The translations under genes were made by a program, and so were the position numbers. A model generated the notes under the pieces. The model did not search any database. It worked only from the letters and a program-made list of their open reading frames with translations, and was not told the DNA's origin. A DNA stretch of 54,918 nt from Ga0077527 sp038106575 (GTDB lineage: Bacteria > Pseudomonadota > Gammaproteobacteria > Burkholderiales > SG8-41): NCBI GenBank assembly GCA_038106575.1, contig JAYOED010000012.1, forward strand, positions 1-54,918, given 5' to 3'. Shown here piece after piece: positions 23,971-34,851 of the stretch. The first letter of the stretch is position 1. Every line of letters begins with the position of its first letter.

Positions 23971-24699
23971 TTACTTGTATTTTTTTGTGATCAATTCGCT
24001 GATGCTGGTGCCGCCGTCAATGTCTTCCTTGCGCTTGCTGTCCCCGGCGTCGATTCTGCGCGCGATCTCCAGTACCGTCGCGGCTTTTTTGCGTGGAATG
24101 AAAGCCACACCGGCTTCGTCGGCGCAGGCAATGTCGCCGGGACGGACAGGAATGCCGCAGATCTGCACGGTACCGTTGACCTCCACAGTCTGCATCCGCC
24201 ACTTGCCGGTAATTGGCGTGAAGCCTTTGCACCAAACCGGCCAGTCCATGCCGCGGTATTGGTCGGGGTCGCGCACCGTGGCGTCGACGATTGCACCGAT
24301 GAACCCCTGGCGCCTGGCGATGGTTGCCGACATGCCGCCCATGTTGGAGCAACCCATCACGCCTTCGATGACCAGCACGTCCCCGGGTTCGGCAAGGTTG
24401 TGCGCTTCGGTTTCGCCCTGGGTATTGATTCGTTCCTGCGCGGCCTTGTGGATCTGCACGTCACGCGCGATGTTGCGCACGGTTAATGCCGGACCGACGA
24501 TGCGCTTCCCGGAGTGTACCGGCGGCAGCATGTAGGCCGGTATAACCGCCACAATGCCGAGTTCGTCGCAGGCGTCGGATAAAGTGCCGGTGAGATCAAC
24601 CAGACTGCGGAAGCCGTCCAAAATTTCTGGAGCAATGCGCGGTAGTTCCAGAATGCGGATGGCTTCGCTCGGCAGTTTGCCGAGGGTTTTCTTGGGCAT
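23971..24699 (-). CDS. RraA/HMG aldolase family protein
   Basis: This is a 242-residue protein of the RraA-like fold, which includes 4-hydroxy-4-methyl-2-oxoglutarate/oxaloacetate aldolases. LTGTLSDACDELG and PAYMLPPVHSGKRIVGPALTV are N-terminal family segments. The active site shows GVMGCSNMGG and GAIVDATVRDPDQY, with the Arg-Asp pair that binds pyruvate and metal. It is first in an operon with two sulfatases and is preceded by a good SD (cggagga), so it may cleave the carbon skeleton after sulfate removal. The region 24700-24854 holds its promoter and nothing else visible. Confidence 0.85.
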   Translation of the reverse strand: MPKKTLGKLPSEAIRILELPRIAPEILDGFRSLVDLTGTLSDACDELGIVAVIPAYMLPPVHSGKRIVGPALTVRNIARDVQIHKAAQERINTQGETEAHNLAEPGDVLVIEGVMGCSNMGGMSATIARRQGFIGAIVDATVRDPDQYRGMDWPVWCKGFTPITGKWRMQTVEVNGTVQICGIPVRPGDIACADEAGVAFIPRKKAATVLEIARRIDAGDSKRKEDIDGGTSISELITKKYK

Positions 24700-24854
24700 G
24701 ATTTCCTCCGGGTGTGTAGAGGAGTTTACACTTCGGTACTAGTGAAAACGTTTGCAGTCCGCAAGCTAGACTGCAGAATCGAATCACTATTAAAAACATT
24801 CAGAACGCAGCTGGCAACGCTTTTCAGGCAAGCGCGGGCGTTTTGGGCGGGTTT

Positions 24855-27743
24855 CTAACCGCAGGTGCCGGTATATCCGCACGCCGAGCACCAGTCGCAG
24901 CCATCCTTGCGGATCAGTGTCGCGTTGCCGCAATCAGGACAGCGCGCACCTTTCATGATTTTTGGTGTGGTACCGCGCTCGGGCGTAGCCAGGATGCCCA
25001 TCTGGGTTCGCGGTGCGCCGTTTTCATCTAGGATGTCGAGCATCGCGTAGCGGTGCAGGATCAGCCGCGCGACATAAGCGACTGTTGAAGGGAAGGTGGC
25101 CTGCTTGCGTTCGCCAGGTACGAAAGCCATGAAGTCGCCCAGTGGTTCTGGGAATTCCAGCAGTTTTTTCAGTTTCATCCCGATCCATGCGGGGTCCATG
25201 ACACGCATGTCGAGCGAGAGGATCTTACACAGACCGTCGAGGGCGCGCGGGTATTCGCCGGCAAGCCACATCGAGTACGGCCGGGTAACGCCATCGGGCA
25301 GGGTAATTTCCTTGATGCCGAGCACGAAATCGTCACCGGTGCGCGGATTGAGTACGTCGACAGACCACGACATCGTGCCGTCGGTGCCGGTCTTGGGTTC
25401 CTTGGTGGCGAACATGGCATCGAGCACAGGAGTTGCCGATTGACCGAACAGCGCTGCGCCCTGTGAGGTCAGCGCACCGAGGTGGTCGGCGCGCCAACGA
25501 ACGACCTGCGCGAATGCGGCCACCACGGAGGGCATGCGCTTGATTTCGCCATGAGGCGGGAAGGGCATGTCGAAGGCATCGTCGCTGCCAGTCTTGGAAA
25601 GCGTATCGAGTTTCAGCTTGAGCCAGCCCGGATCGTCGGCGCGCATGTCCATCGACAGTGTTTTGGCGACAGCACCTAGGCCGCGCGGCTGCTCGCTTCC
25701 GTTCACCCAGACTTCGAACGCATGGTTGTGCTCGTTTTCGATGTGACCGATGAATACCGCAAACGCGCCGTGCGGATGCTCGATCATGTAGGTCCAGGCG
25801 GGATTGCCTGCGGCCATCGAAGGACGTCCCGGCCAGCGCAGGCTGGCGAGCACGGGGGCAGGCAGGTTCTGGATACGGATGCGGCGGTTGACCTCGTCTG
25901 CGCGGAAGTCCTGCGGGGCAAGGTCACGGTCGATCGTGGCGGCGGTTTTTGCTGTCGGTTCGACCGAGAGTATCGACCCGAGTACGTTGTTCGGGCGGTA
26001 GGTCGCGAGGCCCTTGAGGCCGGATTTCCAGGCGCGGAAATAAAGATCCTGGAATTCAGCGTAAGGATAGTCTTCGGGGACGTTGACGGTCTTGGAGATG
26101 CTGGTGTCGACGTAGGGCGCTACGGCAGCGACCATTTCTTCGTGGGAGCTTGCCGAAAGTTCCAATGCGGTGACAAACCACGGCGGCAGTTTTCCAGTGT
26201 TGCCGCCCTGTGCCTTGTACAGCCTCCAGGCGTGGTCTTCCACCGCGAATTCACGCATGGTGTTGTCGGGCATGCGCTTCTTACGGGTGTAGGTCCACGA
26301 AAATGGCGGTTCGATGCCGTTGGATGCGTTGTCGGCGAACGACAGGCTGATGGTTCCCGTTGGGGCAATCGACAGCAGGTGGCTGTTACGGATGCCGTTT
26401 TTGCGGATCAGTTGCTTGATGTCTTCCGGCAGGCGCGCGGCGAAGCTGCCGCCCGACAGATAGAGATCGGCATTGAACAGCGGAAACGCGCCTTTTTCGC
26501 GCGCCAGCTCGGCCGAGGCGCGGTAAGCCGCATCGCGCATGGCCTCCGAAATTTTTGCCGCCATCTGCCGTGCTTTCGGTGTGTCGTAGCGCAGGCGCAG
26601 CATGATCAGCGCATCGCCTAGTCCGGTGAACCCGAGGCCGACGCGGCGCTTGTTCGCGGCTTCTTCCTGCTGCTGCTTCAGCGGCCACGCCGTGACGTCG
26701 AGCACGTTGTCGAGCATGCGGGTGGCGACGGCGGACACGTTGGCGAAGTGTTCGAAATCGAACGCGGCTTGTTCTGAAAACGGGTGGCGGACGAAATGGG
26801 TGAGGTTGATCGAGCCCAGGCAGCAGCAACCGTAGGGTGGCAGTGGCTGTTCGGCGCAGGGATTGGTGGCCTCGATGGTTTCGCAGTAATTGAGGTTGTT
26901 GTCCTTGTTCATACGGTCGATGAACAGGACCCCGGGCTCGGCATGGTCGTAGGTCGAGCGCATGATCTGGTCCCACAGGTCGCGTGCGGGAACCTTGCGG
27001 TACACCCACAGGCCGTCGTCGCGCTGGAAGGCGCCCTTGGCGAACTGCCGGGCGTTGGGTTTGGCGCGGTGGACGAGCTCGACATCACGGTTCTTTTCTA
27101 CGGCTTCCATGAAACCGTTGGTGACGCCGACGGAGATGTTGAAATTGGTGAGGTCGCCCTTGTCCTTGGCGTGGATGAAGACCTCGATGTCCGGATGGTC
27201 GCAGCGCAGCACCGCCATCTGTGCGCCGCGGCGCGAGCCGGCGGATTCAACGGTCTCGCAGGAACGGTCGAACACGCGCATGTACGATACCGGGCCGCTG
27301 GCATTGGACTGGGTGCCTTTGACCTCTGCGCCTTGGGGGCGGATCGATGAAAAGTCGTAGCCGACGCCGCCGCCGCGGCGCATGGTCTCGGCGGCCTCCT
27401 GTAGCGCGATGTAGATGCCGGGCTTGCCGTCGACGGTTTCCGAAATCGAATCGCCGACCGGCTGCACAAAGCAGTTAATCAGCGTGGCCTGCAGTTGCAC
27501 GCCGGCGGCGGAGTTGATGCGTCCGGCGGGAATGAAACCGTCCTGCTGCGCCTGCAGAAAGCGTTTTTCCCATTTGGCGCGCTGGTCCTCGGCTTCGACC
27601 TGGGCCAGGGCGTGCGCTACGCGGCGGCGCACATCGGTGATGCTGGCTTCCTTGCCCTTGGCGTACTTTTCGAGAAGCGTGTCGCGACTGATTTCCTGCT
27701 CTGGGAGCGTGGTGACGTCGGCACCAAGCGCGGATTCGTTCAT
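24855..27743 (-). CDS. nrdJ: Adenosylcobalamin-dependent ribonucleoside-diphosphate reductase (class II)
   Basis: This 962-residue enzyme makes deoxyribonucleotides using a B12-generated thiyl radical. The substrate-binding loop and active-site cysteines are seen in LINCFVQPVGDS, then TNPCAEQPLPPYGCCCLGSINL, and PTGTISLSFADN. The long C-terminal part has two repeats of the kind GHIENEHNHAFEVWVNG and LGIKEITLPDGVTRPYSMWLAGEYPRAL (TSCPD-like domain) and ends in a redox zinc-ribbon CPDCGN/CDWCSACGYTGTCG. The start at 27743 is chosen over an ATG 16 codons upstream because the preceding residues fall in the regulatory region. Tandem NrdR boxes lie just upstream. Being oxygen-independent, it allows DNA synthesis with or without oxygen but needs cobalamin. 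Confidence 0.95.
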   Translation of the reverse strand: MNESALGADVTTLPEQEISRDTLLEKYAKGKEASITDVRRRVAHALAQVEAEDQRAKWEKRFLQAQQDGFIPAGRINSAAGVQLQATLINCFVQPVGDSISETVDGKPGIYIALQEAAETMRRGGGVGYDFSSIRPQGAEVKGTQSNASGPVSYMRVFDRSCETVESAGSRRGAQMAVLRCDHPDIEVFIHAKDKGDLTNFNISVGVTNGFMEAVEKNRDVELVHRAKPNARQFAKGAFQRDDGLWVYRKVPARDLWDQIMRSTYDHAEPGVLFIDRMNKDNNLNYCETIEATNPCAEQPLPPYGCCCLGSINLTHFVRHPFSEQAAFDFEHFANVSAVATRMLDNVLDVTAWPLKQQQEEAANKRRVGLGFTGLGDALIMLRLRYDTPKARQMAAKISEAMRDAAYRASAELAREKGAFPLFNADLYLSGGSFAARLPEDIKQLIRKNGIRNSHLLSIAPTGTISLSFADNASNGIEPPFSWTYTRKKRMPDNTMREFAVEDHAWRLYKAQGGNTGKLPPWFVTALELSASSHEEMVAAVAPYVDTSISKTVNVPEDYPYAEFQDLYFRAWKSGLKGLATYRPNNVLGSILSVEPTAKTAATIDRDLAPQDFRADEVNRRIRIQNLPAPVLASLRWPGRPSMAAGNPAWTYMIEHPHGAFAVFIGHIENEHNHAFEVWVNGSEQPRGLGAVAKTLSMDMRADDPGWLKLKLDTLSKTGSDDAFDMPFPPHGEIKRMPSVVAAFAQVVRWRADHLGALTSQGAALFGQSATPVLDAMFATKEPKTGTDGTMSWSVDVLNPRTGDDFVLGIKEITLPDGVTRPYSMWLAGEYPRALDGLCKILSLDMRVMDPAWIGMKLKKLLEFPEPLGDFMAFVPGERKQATFPSTVAYVARLILHRYAMLDILDENGAPRTQMGILATPERGTTPKIMKGARCPDCGNATLIRKDGCDWCSACGYTGTCG

Positions 27744-27787
27744 GGCTGGATCTTTCTCTGTTCTGTGGCGCGGGGCGCCAATTTTAT

Positions 27788-27834
27788 CCACAAGCTATTG
27801 TGGTGTGCAGTATGCACCCCACTTCAGGTTGGGA
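27788..27834 (-). promoter_or_regulatory. Tandem NrdR boxes upstream of nrdJ
   Basis: The 16-bp palindrome CCACAAGCTATTGTGG at 27788-27803 matches the NrdR box consensus in about 12 of 16 positions. A second, weaker box (about 9 of 16) lies at 27819-27834, with 15 bp between the two. NrdR sites are known to occur as pairs at 15-16 bp spacing. The repressor NrdR would bind both and lower nrdJ transcription when dATP is high. Confidence 0.72.
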
Positions 27835-28157
27835 AAAGTCCTGTCAATTGACATTAATCAAATTTTTCAACTTATTGTTTTTAATTCAATAAAAGAGGGT
27901 CAAATTTTGGCAGTCCCCGGGCAGGATTTGATGGGCTGATGTCGCTGGGTTTTTGCGGGGTGGCGGCCGGAGGCTTCGGGCTGAACATTATCCGGGGTTC
28001 GCGGGGGCCGGTCACTACCGCGACCCGCTTATCTCTTTTGAGATCACGACCGTGTCCTGGCAAATGTCGCGGCTGTTGAAGCGGGTTGCGCAGGTGGGAC
28101 TGCGCCGCTAAGGTGCCGTGGTCAAAAAAATCAGCAGTCCATCTGAGAGGAAATGCC
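27835..28157. other. Intergenic region, no gene seen
   Basis: The left half (27850-27900) is AT-rich and probably contains the leftward nrdJ promoter (a TTGACA lies on the minus strand near 27853-27858). The right half is GC-rich with short frames that have no start signals or family resemblance. Somewhere near its right end is the promoter of the enoyl-CoA hydratase gene. Confidence 0.4.
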
Positions 28158-28946
28158 ATGTACCAGACCATAGAGTGGGAAGTCCGTGAAAATACCGGCG
28201 TGCTCAGGCTCAACCGCCCGGAGCGGCTGAATGCGATCGACAACGTGATGCGCAGGGAGATCGAGGAAGTACTGCGCGCAGCCGAGGCTGACGATGAGGT
28301 ATGGACAATCATTGTCACCGGCAACGGCCGCGGCTTCTGCTCCGGCGCCGATCTCAAGGCGAGGTCCGAGGCCGAAAAGTCCGGTAACGCCGGCATGAAT
28401 CCGCAGCCGCTGTTCGAGCCCAAGTACTACTACACCATCGCTTTCAGTGAACTGACCAAGCCGGTGATCGCGGCAGTGAACGGCGTGACACGCGGCGCCG
28501 GCTGCAACATGGCTTTTGCCTGTGATTTCCGCATTGCCAGCGAGCAGGCGAATTTTGGAGCCAACTTCGTTGAACGCGGACTGATGGGCGAAACCTCCAC
28601 CTGGACTTTGCCGCGTCTGGTCGGCCATGCCGTGGCCAGCGAAATCTGCTTGCTGGGTGAACCTTTCAGTGCAGCCAAAGCCCGGTCCTGGGGCTTGGTG
28701 CATGCGGTTGTGCCGCACGAAAAACTGATGGACGAAGCCATGGCGCTTGCACGCAGGCTCAACAGCAAGGCGCCGTTGGCCGTGCGCATGACCAAGATGG
28801 CGTTGCGCCGTGCATGGGACCAGAGCGCCGAACAGCACCTGGAAATGCAGAACACCATGAACGGCAAGCTGCGCTACACCGAGGACACCCGGGAAGCACT
28901 GCGTGCATTTATCGAGAAAAGGGCGCCAGTATTCCAGGGGAAATAG
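28158..28946 (+). CDS. Enoyl-CoA hydratase/isomerase family protein
   Basis: This crotonase-fold enzyme of 262 residues acts on acyl-CoA thioesters. The oxyanion-hole motifs are GRGFCSGADLKA and GVTRGAGCNMAFACDFRIA. One of the two catalytic glutamate positions is taken by VERGLMGETSTWTLPRLVG, so either hydratase or isomerase chemistry is possible. SD gagagg precedes the ATG at 28158. It is followed 86 bp later by the IlvD/Edd gene in the same direction. Confidence 0.92.
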   Translation: MYQTIEWEVRENTGVLRLNRPERLNAIDNVMRREIEEVLRAAEADDEVWTIIVTGNGRGFCSGADLKARSEAEKSGNAGMNPQPLFEPKYYYTIAFSELTKPVIAAVNGVTRGAGCNMAFACDFRIASEQANFGANFVERGLMGETSTWTLPRLVGHAVASEICLLGEPFSAAKARSWGLVHAVVPHEKLMDEAMALARRLNSKAPLAVRMTKMALRRAWDQSAEQHLEMQNTMNGKLRYTEDTREALRAFIEKRAPVFQGK

Positions 28947-29032
28947 CCCGGTAACCGTCCCGTGATGCTGTTGCGCGCTGCAGGGGCATCCGCTATCGTG
29001 CCGGACTGCTTCTACTCTTGATCCGTACACTC

Positions 29033-30763
29033 ATGGCCAAAACCAAAACAGGGATGCGTAAGGGTCTCACCGCCTACGGCGACGAGGGCTTTTCGCTGTT
29101 CCTGCGCAAGGCCTTCGTCAAGGCGATGGGCTACACCGACGACGCGCTCGACCGGCCCATCGTCGGCATTACCAATACCTACAGCGGTTTCAACGCCTGC
29201 CACCGCAACGTGCCGGAACTGATCGAGGCGGTGAAGCGCGGCGTGATGCTCTCCGGTGGCCTGCCGGTGGAATTTCCCGTGATCACGCTCCATGAATCGT
29301 TTGCGCATCCGACTAGCATGTACCTGCGCAACCTGATGTCGATTGATACCGAGGAAATGATGCGCGGCCAGCCAGTCGACGCGGTGGTGCTGATCGGCGG
29401 TTGCGACAAGACGGTGCCTGCACTGCTGATGGGGGCGGCGAGTGCCAACGTGCCCTCGATCATGCTGGTGACCGGACCGATGATCACCGGCGATCACAAG
29501 GGTGAGCGTCTGGGCGCGTGCACCGACTGCCGCCGTTTCTGGGGTAAGTTTCGCGCCACAGAGATTTCCGAGCAGGAGATCGGCGAAATCAACAACAAAC
29601 TGGCGCCTTCGGCAGGCACCTGCATGGTGATGGGAACGGCGTCGACGATGGCGTTGTGCACCGAGGCGATGGGCATGATGCTGCCCGGCGGTGCCTGCGT
29701 GCCTGCGGTGATGGCGGATCGGTTGCGCCAGGCCGAAGCCAGCGGCGCGCGTGCGGTGGCAATGGCCAAGGAAAAACTGACGCCGGACAAGATCATGACT
29801 GTCGAGGCCTTCGAGAATGCGCTGCGAGTGCTGTTTGCTGTGGGCGGCTCGACCAATGCGATAGTTCATCTCGCGGCGATGGCGGGGCGGCTGGGCATCA
29901 AGCTCGATCTCGATGCCTTCGACAAAATGGGGCGCGAAACTCCGGTGCTGGTCGATCTCAAGCCGACGGGCCAGGGTTATATGGAAGACCTCTACAAGGC
30001 CGGCGGCCTGGCGGTGATCCTGCGTGAACTCAAGCACCAGTTGAACCTAAAAGCACGCACGGTGACCGGGAAGACGCTGGGAGAAGATCTGGCCGCGGCC
30101 GCGCCAGCCTGGGATCAGAAGGTGGTGCGCAAATTCAAGGATCCGGTATTCGCTGGCGGCAGCATCGCCGTGCTGCGCGGAAACCTCGCGCCGGGTGGGG
30201 CGATCATCAAGCAGGCTGCGATGGACCCGAAGCTCACAAAGCATGAAGGCCGTGCGGTGGTGTTCGAGTCATTGCCCGACATGGCGGAGCGGGTCGACGA
30301 TCCCGCACTTGATGTCAAAGCCGATGACATTCTGGTACTGAAGAACGCCGGTCCCATCGGCGCGCCGGGCATGCCGGAGGCCGGTTATCTGCCGATCCCG
30401 AAAAAGCTGGCGGCAAAAGGGGTCAAGGACATGGTGCGGATATCCGATGCGCGGATGAGCGGTACTGCGTTCGGCGCCATCGTGCTGCACGTGACGCCCG
30501 AGTCCGCCGTCGGCGGCACGCTCGCGCTGGTGCAGAACGGCGACCGCATCCGTCTCGATGTGCCGGCACGCAAGCTCGAATTGCTGGTGAGCGAGACCGA
30601 ACTGGCTGCGCGCCGCAAGAAGTGGAAGGCGCCGAAGGCGCGTGCTGATGATACGCGCGGTTACCGCAGGTTGTTCATGGAGCAGATCACCCAGGCCGAC
30701 GAAGGCTGCGACTTTTCGTTCCTGCAGTCCGCAATCAAGACCCAGGCACCCCGCCGGCGTTGA
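29033..30763 (+). CDS. IlvD/Edd family dehydratase (sugar-acid or dihydroxy-acid dehydratase)
   Basis: This 576-residue iron-sulfur dehydratase converts a 2,3-dihydroxy acid to a 2-oxo acid. Cluster cysteines are visible in GFNACHRNVPEL, LIGGCDKTVPALLMG and ERLGACTDCRRFW. The conserved FAVGGSTNAIVHL, GGSIAVLRGNLAPGGAIIK and RISDARMSGTAFGAIVLHVTPE segments are present. The motif combination and length resemble the L-arabinonate/D-xylonate dehydratase branch as much as biosynthetic IlvD, so the substrate is left open. It converges with the malonyl-CoA decarboxylase gene with 2 bp between stops. Confidence 0.9.
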   Translation: MAKTKTGMRKGLTAYGDEGFSLFLRKAFVKAMGYTDDALDRPIVGITNTYSGFNACHRNVPELIEAVKRGVMLSGGLPVEFPVITLHESFAHPTSMYLRNLMSIDTEEMMRGQPVDAVVLIGGCDKTVPALLMGAASANVPSIMLVTGPMITGDHKGERLGACTDCRRFWGKFRATEISEQEIGEINNKLAPSAGTCMVMGTASTMALCTEAMGMMLPGGACVPAVMADRLRQAEASGARAVAMAKEKLTPDKIMTVEAFENALRVLFAVGGSTNAIVHLAAMAGRLGIKLDLDAFDKMGRETPVLVDLKPTGQGYMEDLYKAGGLAVILRELKHQLNLKARTVTGKTLGEDLAAAAPAWDQKVVRKFKDPVFAGGSIAVLRGNLAPGGAIIKQAAMDPKLTKHEGRAVVFESLPDMAERVDDPALDVKADDILVLKNAGPIGAPGMPEAGYLPIPKKLAAKGVKDMVRISDARMSGTAFGAIVLHVTPESAVGGTLALVQNGDRIRLDVPARKLELLVSETELAARRKKWKAPKARADDTRGYRRLFMEQITQADEGCDFSFLQSAIKTQAPRRR

Positions 30764-30765
30764 TT

Positions 30766-32091
30766 CTAGGTGGAGCGCGCCTGACGCAGCGCGCGAACCC
30801 GATGCGCAGCGAAGATGGTGCCGTGCTTGACGTGGGCTTCGTGGTTGGCGACCACATGCTCCAGGTCATACAGGTAATTCACCATGAAGCCCGCGCCATG
30901 CCCCAGTCCCTTGGTGGAAACGTCGCCGAGCCAGCGTACATGTTCGATGCTGGCGCCGTTGCCGAGGTGAAAGCGCGCGACAGGATCGGCTGGCCGGCCC
31001 TTGGAGTTTTTGGCTTCCAGCAGGTATTCGACAACCAGTGACTGCAATCCCGGGCGCAGGGTTTCGGCAACCGAGGCATCGGCAGACCAGTCCGGACGTC
31101 CCAGATCGTTCAGCAGCGGTGAGTCCGAATGGCTGCGTTTCAGCCAAGGAACAAAACCGGGTACCGGAGACAGGGTGACGAAGGTGCGAAGACGCGGCAG
31201 TTCGCGCATCAGTTCTTCGGCAACCTGCTTAATCAGGAAATTGCCGAAGGCCACGCCTTTGAGGCCCGGTTGGCAATTCGAGATCGAATAGAACACGGCG
31301 GTGCGAGCGGAATCGGTATTGATGGGATCGCGGCCGTCTGCAAGTACCGGAGCGATGGCTTCGGGAATATCGTGAGTCAACGCAACCTCGACGAAGATCA
31401 GCGGTTCGTCGACCAGTGTTGGATGGAAAAAAGCGAAACAGCGTCGATCGGGCGGATCAAGGCGCCGGCGCAGGTCGCCCCATCCCTTGATTTCATGGAC
31501 TGCTTCGTAGCGGATGATTTTTTCAAGAACCACCGCCGGCGTGTGCCAGTCGATCGGGCGCAGTTGCAGGAAGCCGCGGTTGAACCACGAATGGAACAGG
31601 TGTTCGAAATCCGTGTCGACCTCGGCGAGCTCCGGGTGTTCGGGAAGCCAGCGCATCACGTCTTCGCGCATGCACAGCAGGCTCGCGGTTCCGCTGGGTG
31701 CGAAATTCAGGCGTCGCAACAACTCCTGCCGTCTCGACTCGGTGGCGCCGTGCAGCAATTGCGCGGTATCCGGTCCGGGGCTGGCCTTGTAGGCGCTGAT
31801 GGCCGAATCAATGCGAGCGGGATCCGTGGAAAAGGTTTTCGCCAGCAGCAGCAGGAAATCCAGCTTGCCTTCTGCGGGCAGTGCGGCGTAACGGTCGAGC
31901 ATGCGTCTGGCGATCGAAACGCCTGACGCCTCGCCGACTTCTGAGTACAGGGTTTCCGCCGCCTGAGACAGCCATTGCTGACGGCGGTGTTCACGCAGCG
32001 TGCGGCTGCGTGCAGTAATGTCCTTCCACAGGCGGGTGAACAGATTGCCCGGCCCGGTTTGTGTGGATGGATCAGTTTTTAATTTTTGCAC
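30766..32091 (-). CDS. Malonyl-CoA decarboxylase
   Basis: This 441-residue cytoplasmic enzyme turns malonyl-CoA into acetyl-CoA and CO2. It has the helical N-terminal domain and the acetyltransferase-like C-terminal domain. FVTLSPVPGFVPWL contains the catalytic serine region and PVARFHLGNGASIEHVRWLGD the catalytic histidine and CoA site. NTDSARTAVFYSISNCQPGLKGVAFGNFLI is also family-specific when read in parts. It starts at a GTG. It may serve malonate use or control fatty-acid synthesis. Confidence 0.93.
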   Translation of the reverse strand: MQKLKTDPSTQTGPGNLFTRLWKDITARSRTLREHRRQQWLSQAAETLYSEVGEASGVSIARRMLDRYAALPAEGKLDFLLLLAKTFSTDPARIDSAISAYKASPGPDTAQLLHGATESRRQELLRRLNFAPSGTASLLCMREDVMRWLPEHPELAEVDTDFEHLFHSWFNRGFLQLRPIDWHTPAVVLEKIIRYEAVHEIKGWGDLRRRLDPPDRRCFAFFHPTLVDEPLIFVEVALTHDIPEAIAPVLADGRDPINTDSARTAVFYSISNCQPGLKGVAFGNFLIKQVAEELMRELPRLRTFVTLSPVPGFVPWLKRSHSDSPLLNDLGRPDWSADASVAETLRPGLQSLVVEYLLEAKNSKGRPADPVARFHLGNGASIEHVRWLGDVSTKGLGHGAGFMVNYLYDLEHVVANHEAHVKHGTIFAAHRVRALRQARST

Positions 32092-32131
32092 CCGGTAATT
32101 CTACGACTTTTCCGGGAGCGCATCTCCGGCA

Positions 32132-32551
32132 TTACCCCGCAGGGCTGGCAGATCCTGCCGGGTCGTTTTCTCTGCGATTGCGCATCCAGTCCGCCGTGCC
32201 GAAAAATGCCTTGAGCAGGGCGGCGCGCAGCGCTTCTTCAATACCGGTGTCTTCCATCGCTTGCAGCATGCAGGCGAGCCAGGCATCGCGTTCGGCAATG
32301 CCGATGGAAAACGGCAGGTGACGTGCGCGCAGCATAGGATGACCGTATTTCTCGATGTAAAGCGGCGGCCCGCCCAGCCAGCCGGAAAGGAAGAGATAAA
32401 GTTTTTCGCGGGAACCACCGAGATCCTGCGGGTGCAGTTTGCGGATGCCGTGATATTCCGGAACCGCGACCATCAGTTCATAGAACGTATCGACCAGTTT
32501 GCGCACTCCGGCGTCGCCGCCGAGCGCCTGATATGGAGTGTTATCGGACAT
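32132..32551 (-). CDS. Truncated hemoglobin (group II-like)
   Basis: This 139-residue 2-over-2 globin binds heme and oxygen or nitric oxide. The B10 tyrosine is in DTFYELM, the proximal histidine region is KYGHPMLRARHLPF and a Trp typical of group II (G8) is in ERDAWLACML. It lies 40 bp upstream of the leftward malonyl-CoA decarboxylase gene and downstream of typA; no functional link is evident. Confidence 0.9.
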   Translation of the reverse strand: MSDNTPYQALGGDAGVRKLVDTFYELMVAVPEYHGIRKLHPQDLGGSREKLYLFLSGWLGGPPLYIEKYGHPMLRARHLPFSIGIAERDAWLACMLQAMEDTGIEEALRAALLKAFFGTADWMRNRRENDPAGSASPAG

Positions 32552-32556
32552 CGGTT

Positions 32557-32621
32557 ATAGAGCCTGCTGGAAATCGGCCGAGCGAAGTCATGCCAAGCGC
32601 AGGGATTTCGAGCAGGCTCTA

Positions 32622-32622
<1 letters not shown>
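32557..32622. repeat. Long inverted repeat between typA and the truncated hemoglobin gene
   Basis: A 19-nt arm at 32557-32575 pairs with 32604-32622 with one mismatch (12 bp, mismatch, 6 bp). The right arm touches the typA stop codon. The loop contains the 22-bp core also found at 16785-16806. No T-run follows on either strand, so it is not a standard terminator; it may stabilise the typA mRNA 3' end or be a mobile palindromic repeat. Confidence 0.7.
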
Positions 32623-34460
<1,838 letters not shown>

Positions 34461-34851
34461 GGGGTGGCGGCTTCTAAAAAAGGGGCGGATTGTAGCACGT
34501 CAGCATGCTATTACCTTGAATTGAAAACAGTTTTCGGGTTTGCTGCCGTTGTCACCGGGTTCGTGATGCTGCGCACAAAAATCCTCGCCAATTCCGATAC
34601 TTGCGGGTATAGTGCGCGCACCCCAAGGGGGCGGTACCCCGCCTACTTCGGGATGCATCAGTCTCTGACCCCTCCGTTTTCAGCTTCCTTCCCTGAACAG
34701 CTGCGTCCGCCACGGTTAGCGACGATACCCGTGCGCCGGTTGCCGCGCCCCGTTGTTGGCTGGCCTGTCCAGCAGCAATAGTGGCCCCTGCGCGTTTGCT
34801 GTTTGTGTTGTTGTCATTACAGGAAATAAGTTGACAGGAAATAAGTTGAAC
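34461..34851 (+). other. Divergent promoter region and long leader of the RNA helicase gene
   Basis: No protein gene is seen in these 391 bp. TCGCCA (34585-34590) and TATAGT (34608-34613), 17 bp apart, make a good sigma-70 promoter candidate; the transcript would have a leader of about 230 nt. Within the leader CCCCAAGGGGGCGGTACCCCGCC could fold in alternative ways. Long structured leaders are known for cold-regulated DEAD-box helicase genes. typA transcription in the other direction must also begin here. Confidence 0.4.
34819..34848 (+). repeat. Perfect tandem duplication of a ribosome-binding segment
   Basis: The 15-mer acaggaaataagttg occurs twice back to back, immediately before the helicase start. 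Each copy contains an SD-like aggaa; the second copy sits at functional distance from the ATG at 34852. Confidence 0.9.

Noticed and set aside
27980..28107. Possible gene remnant ending before the enoyl-CoA hydratase
   Set aside because: A short frame with a plausible protein-like tail exists, but no start, no family and no conserved motif could be recognised.
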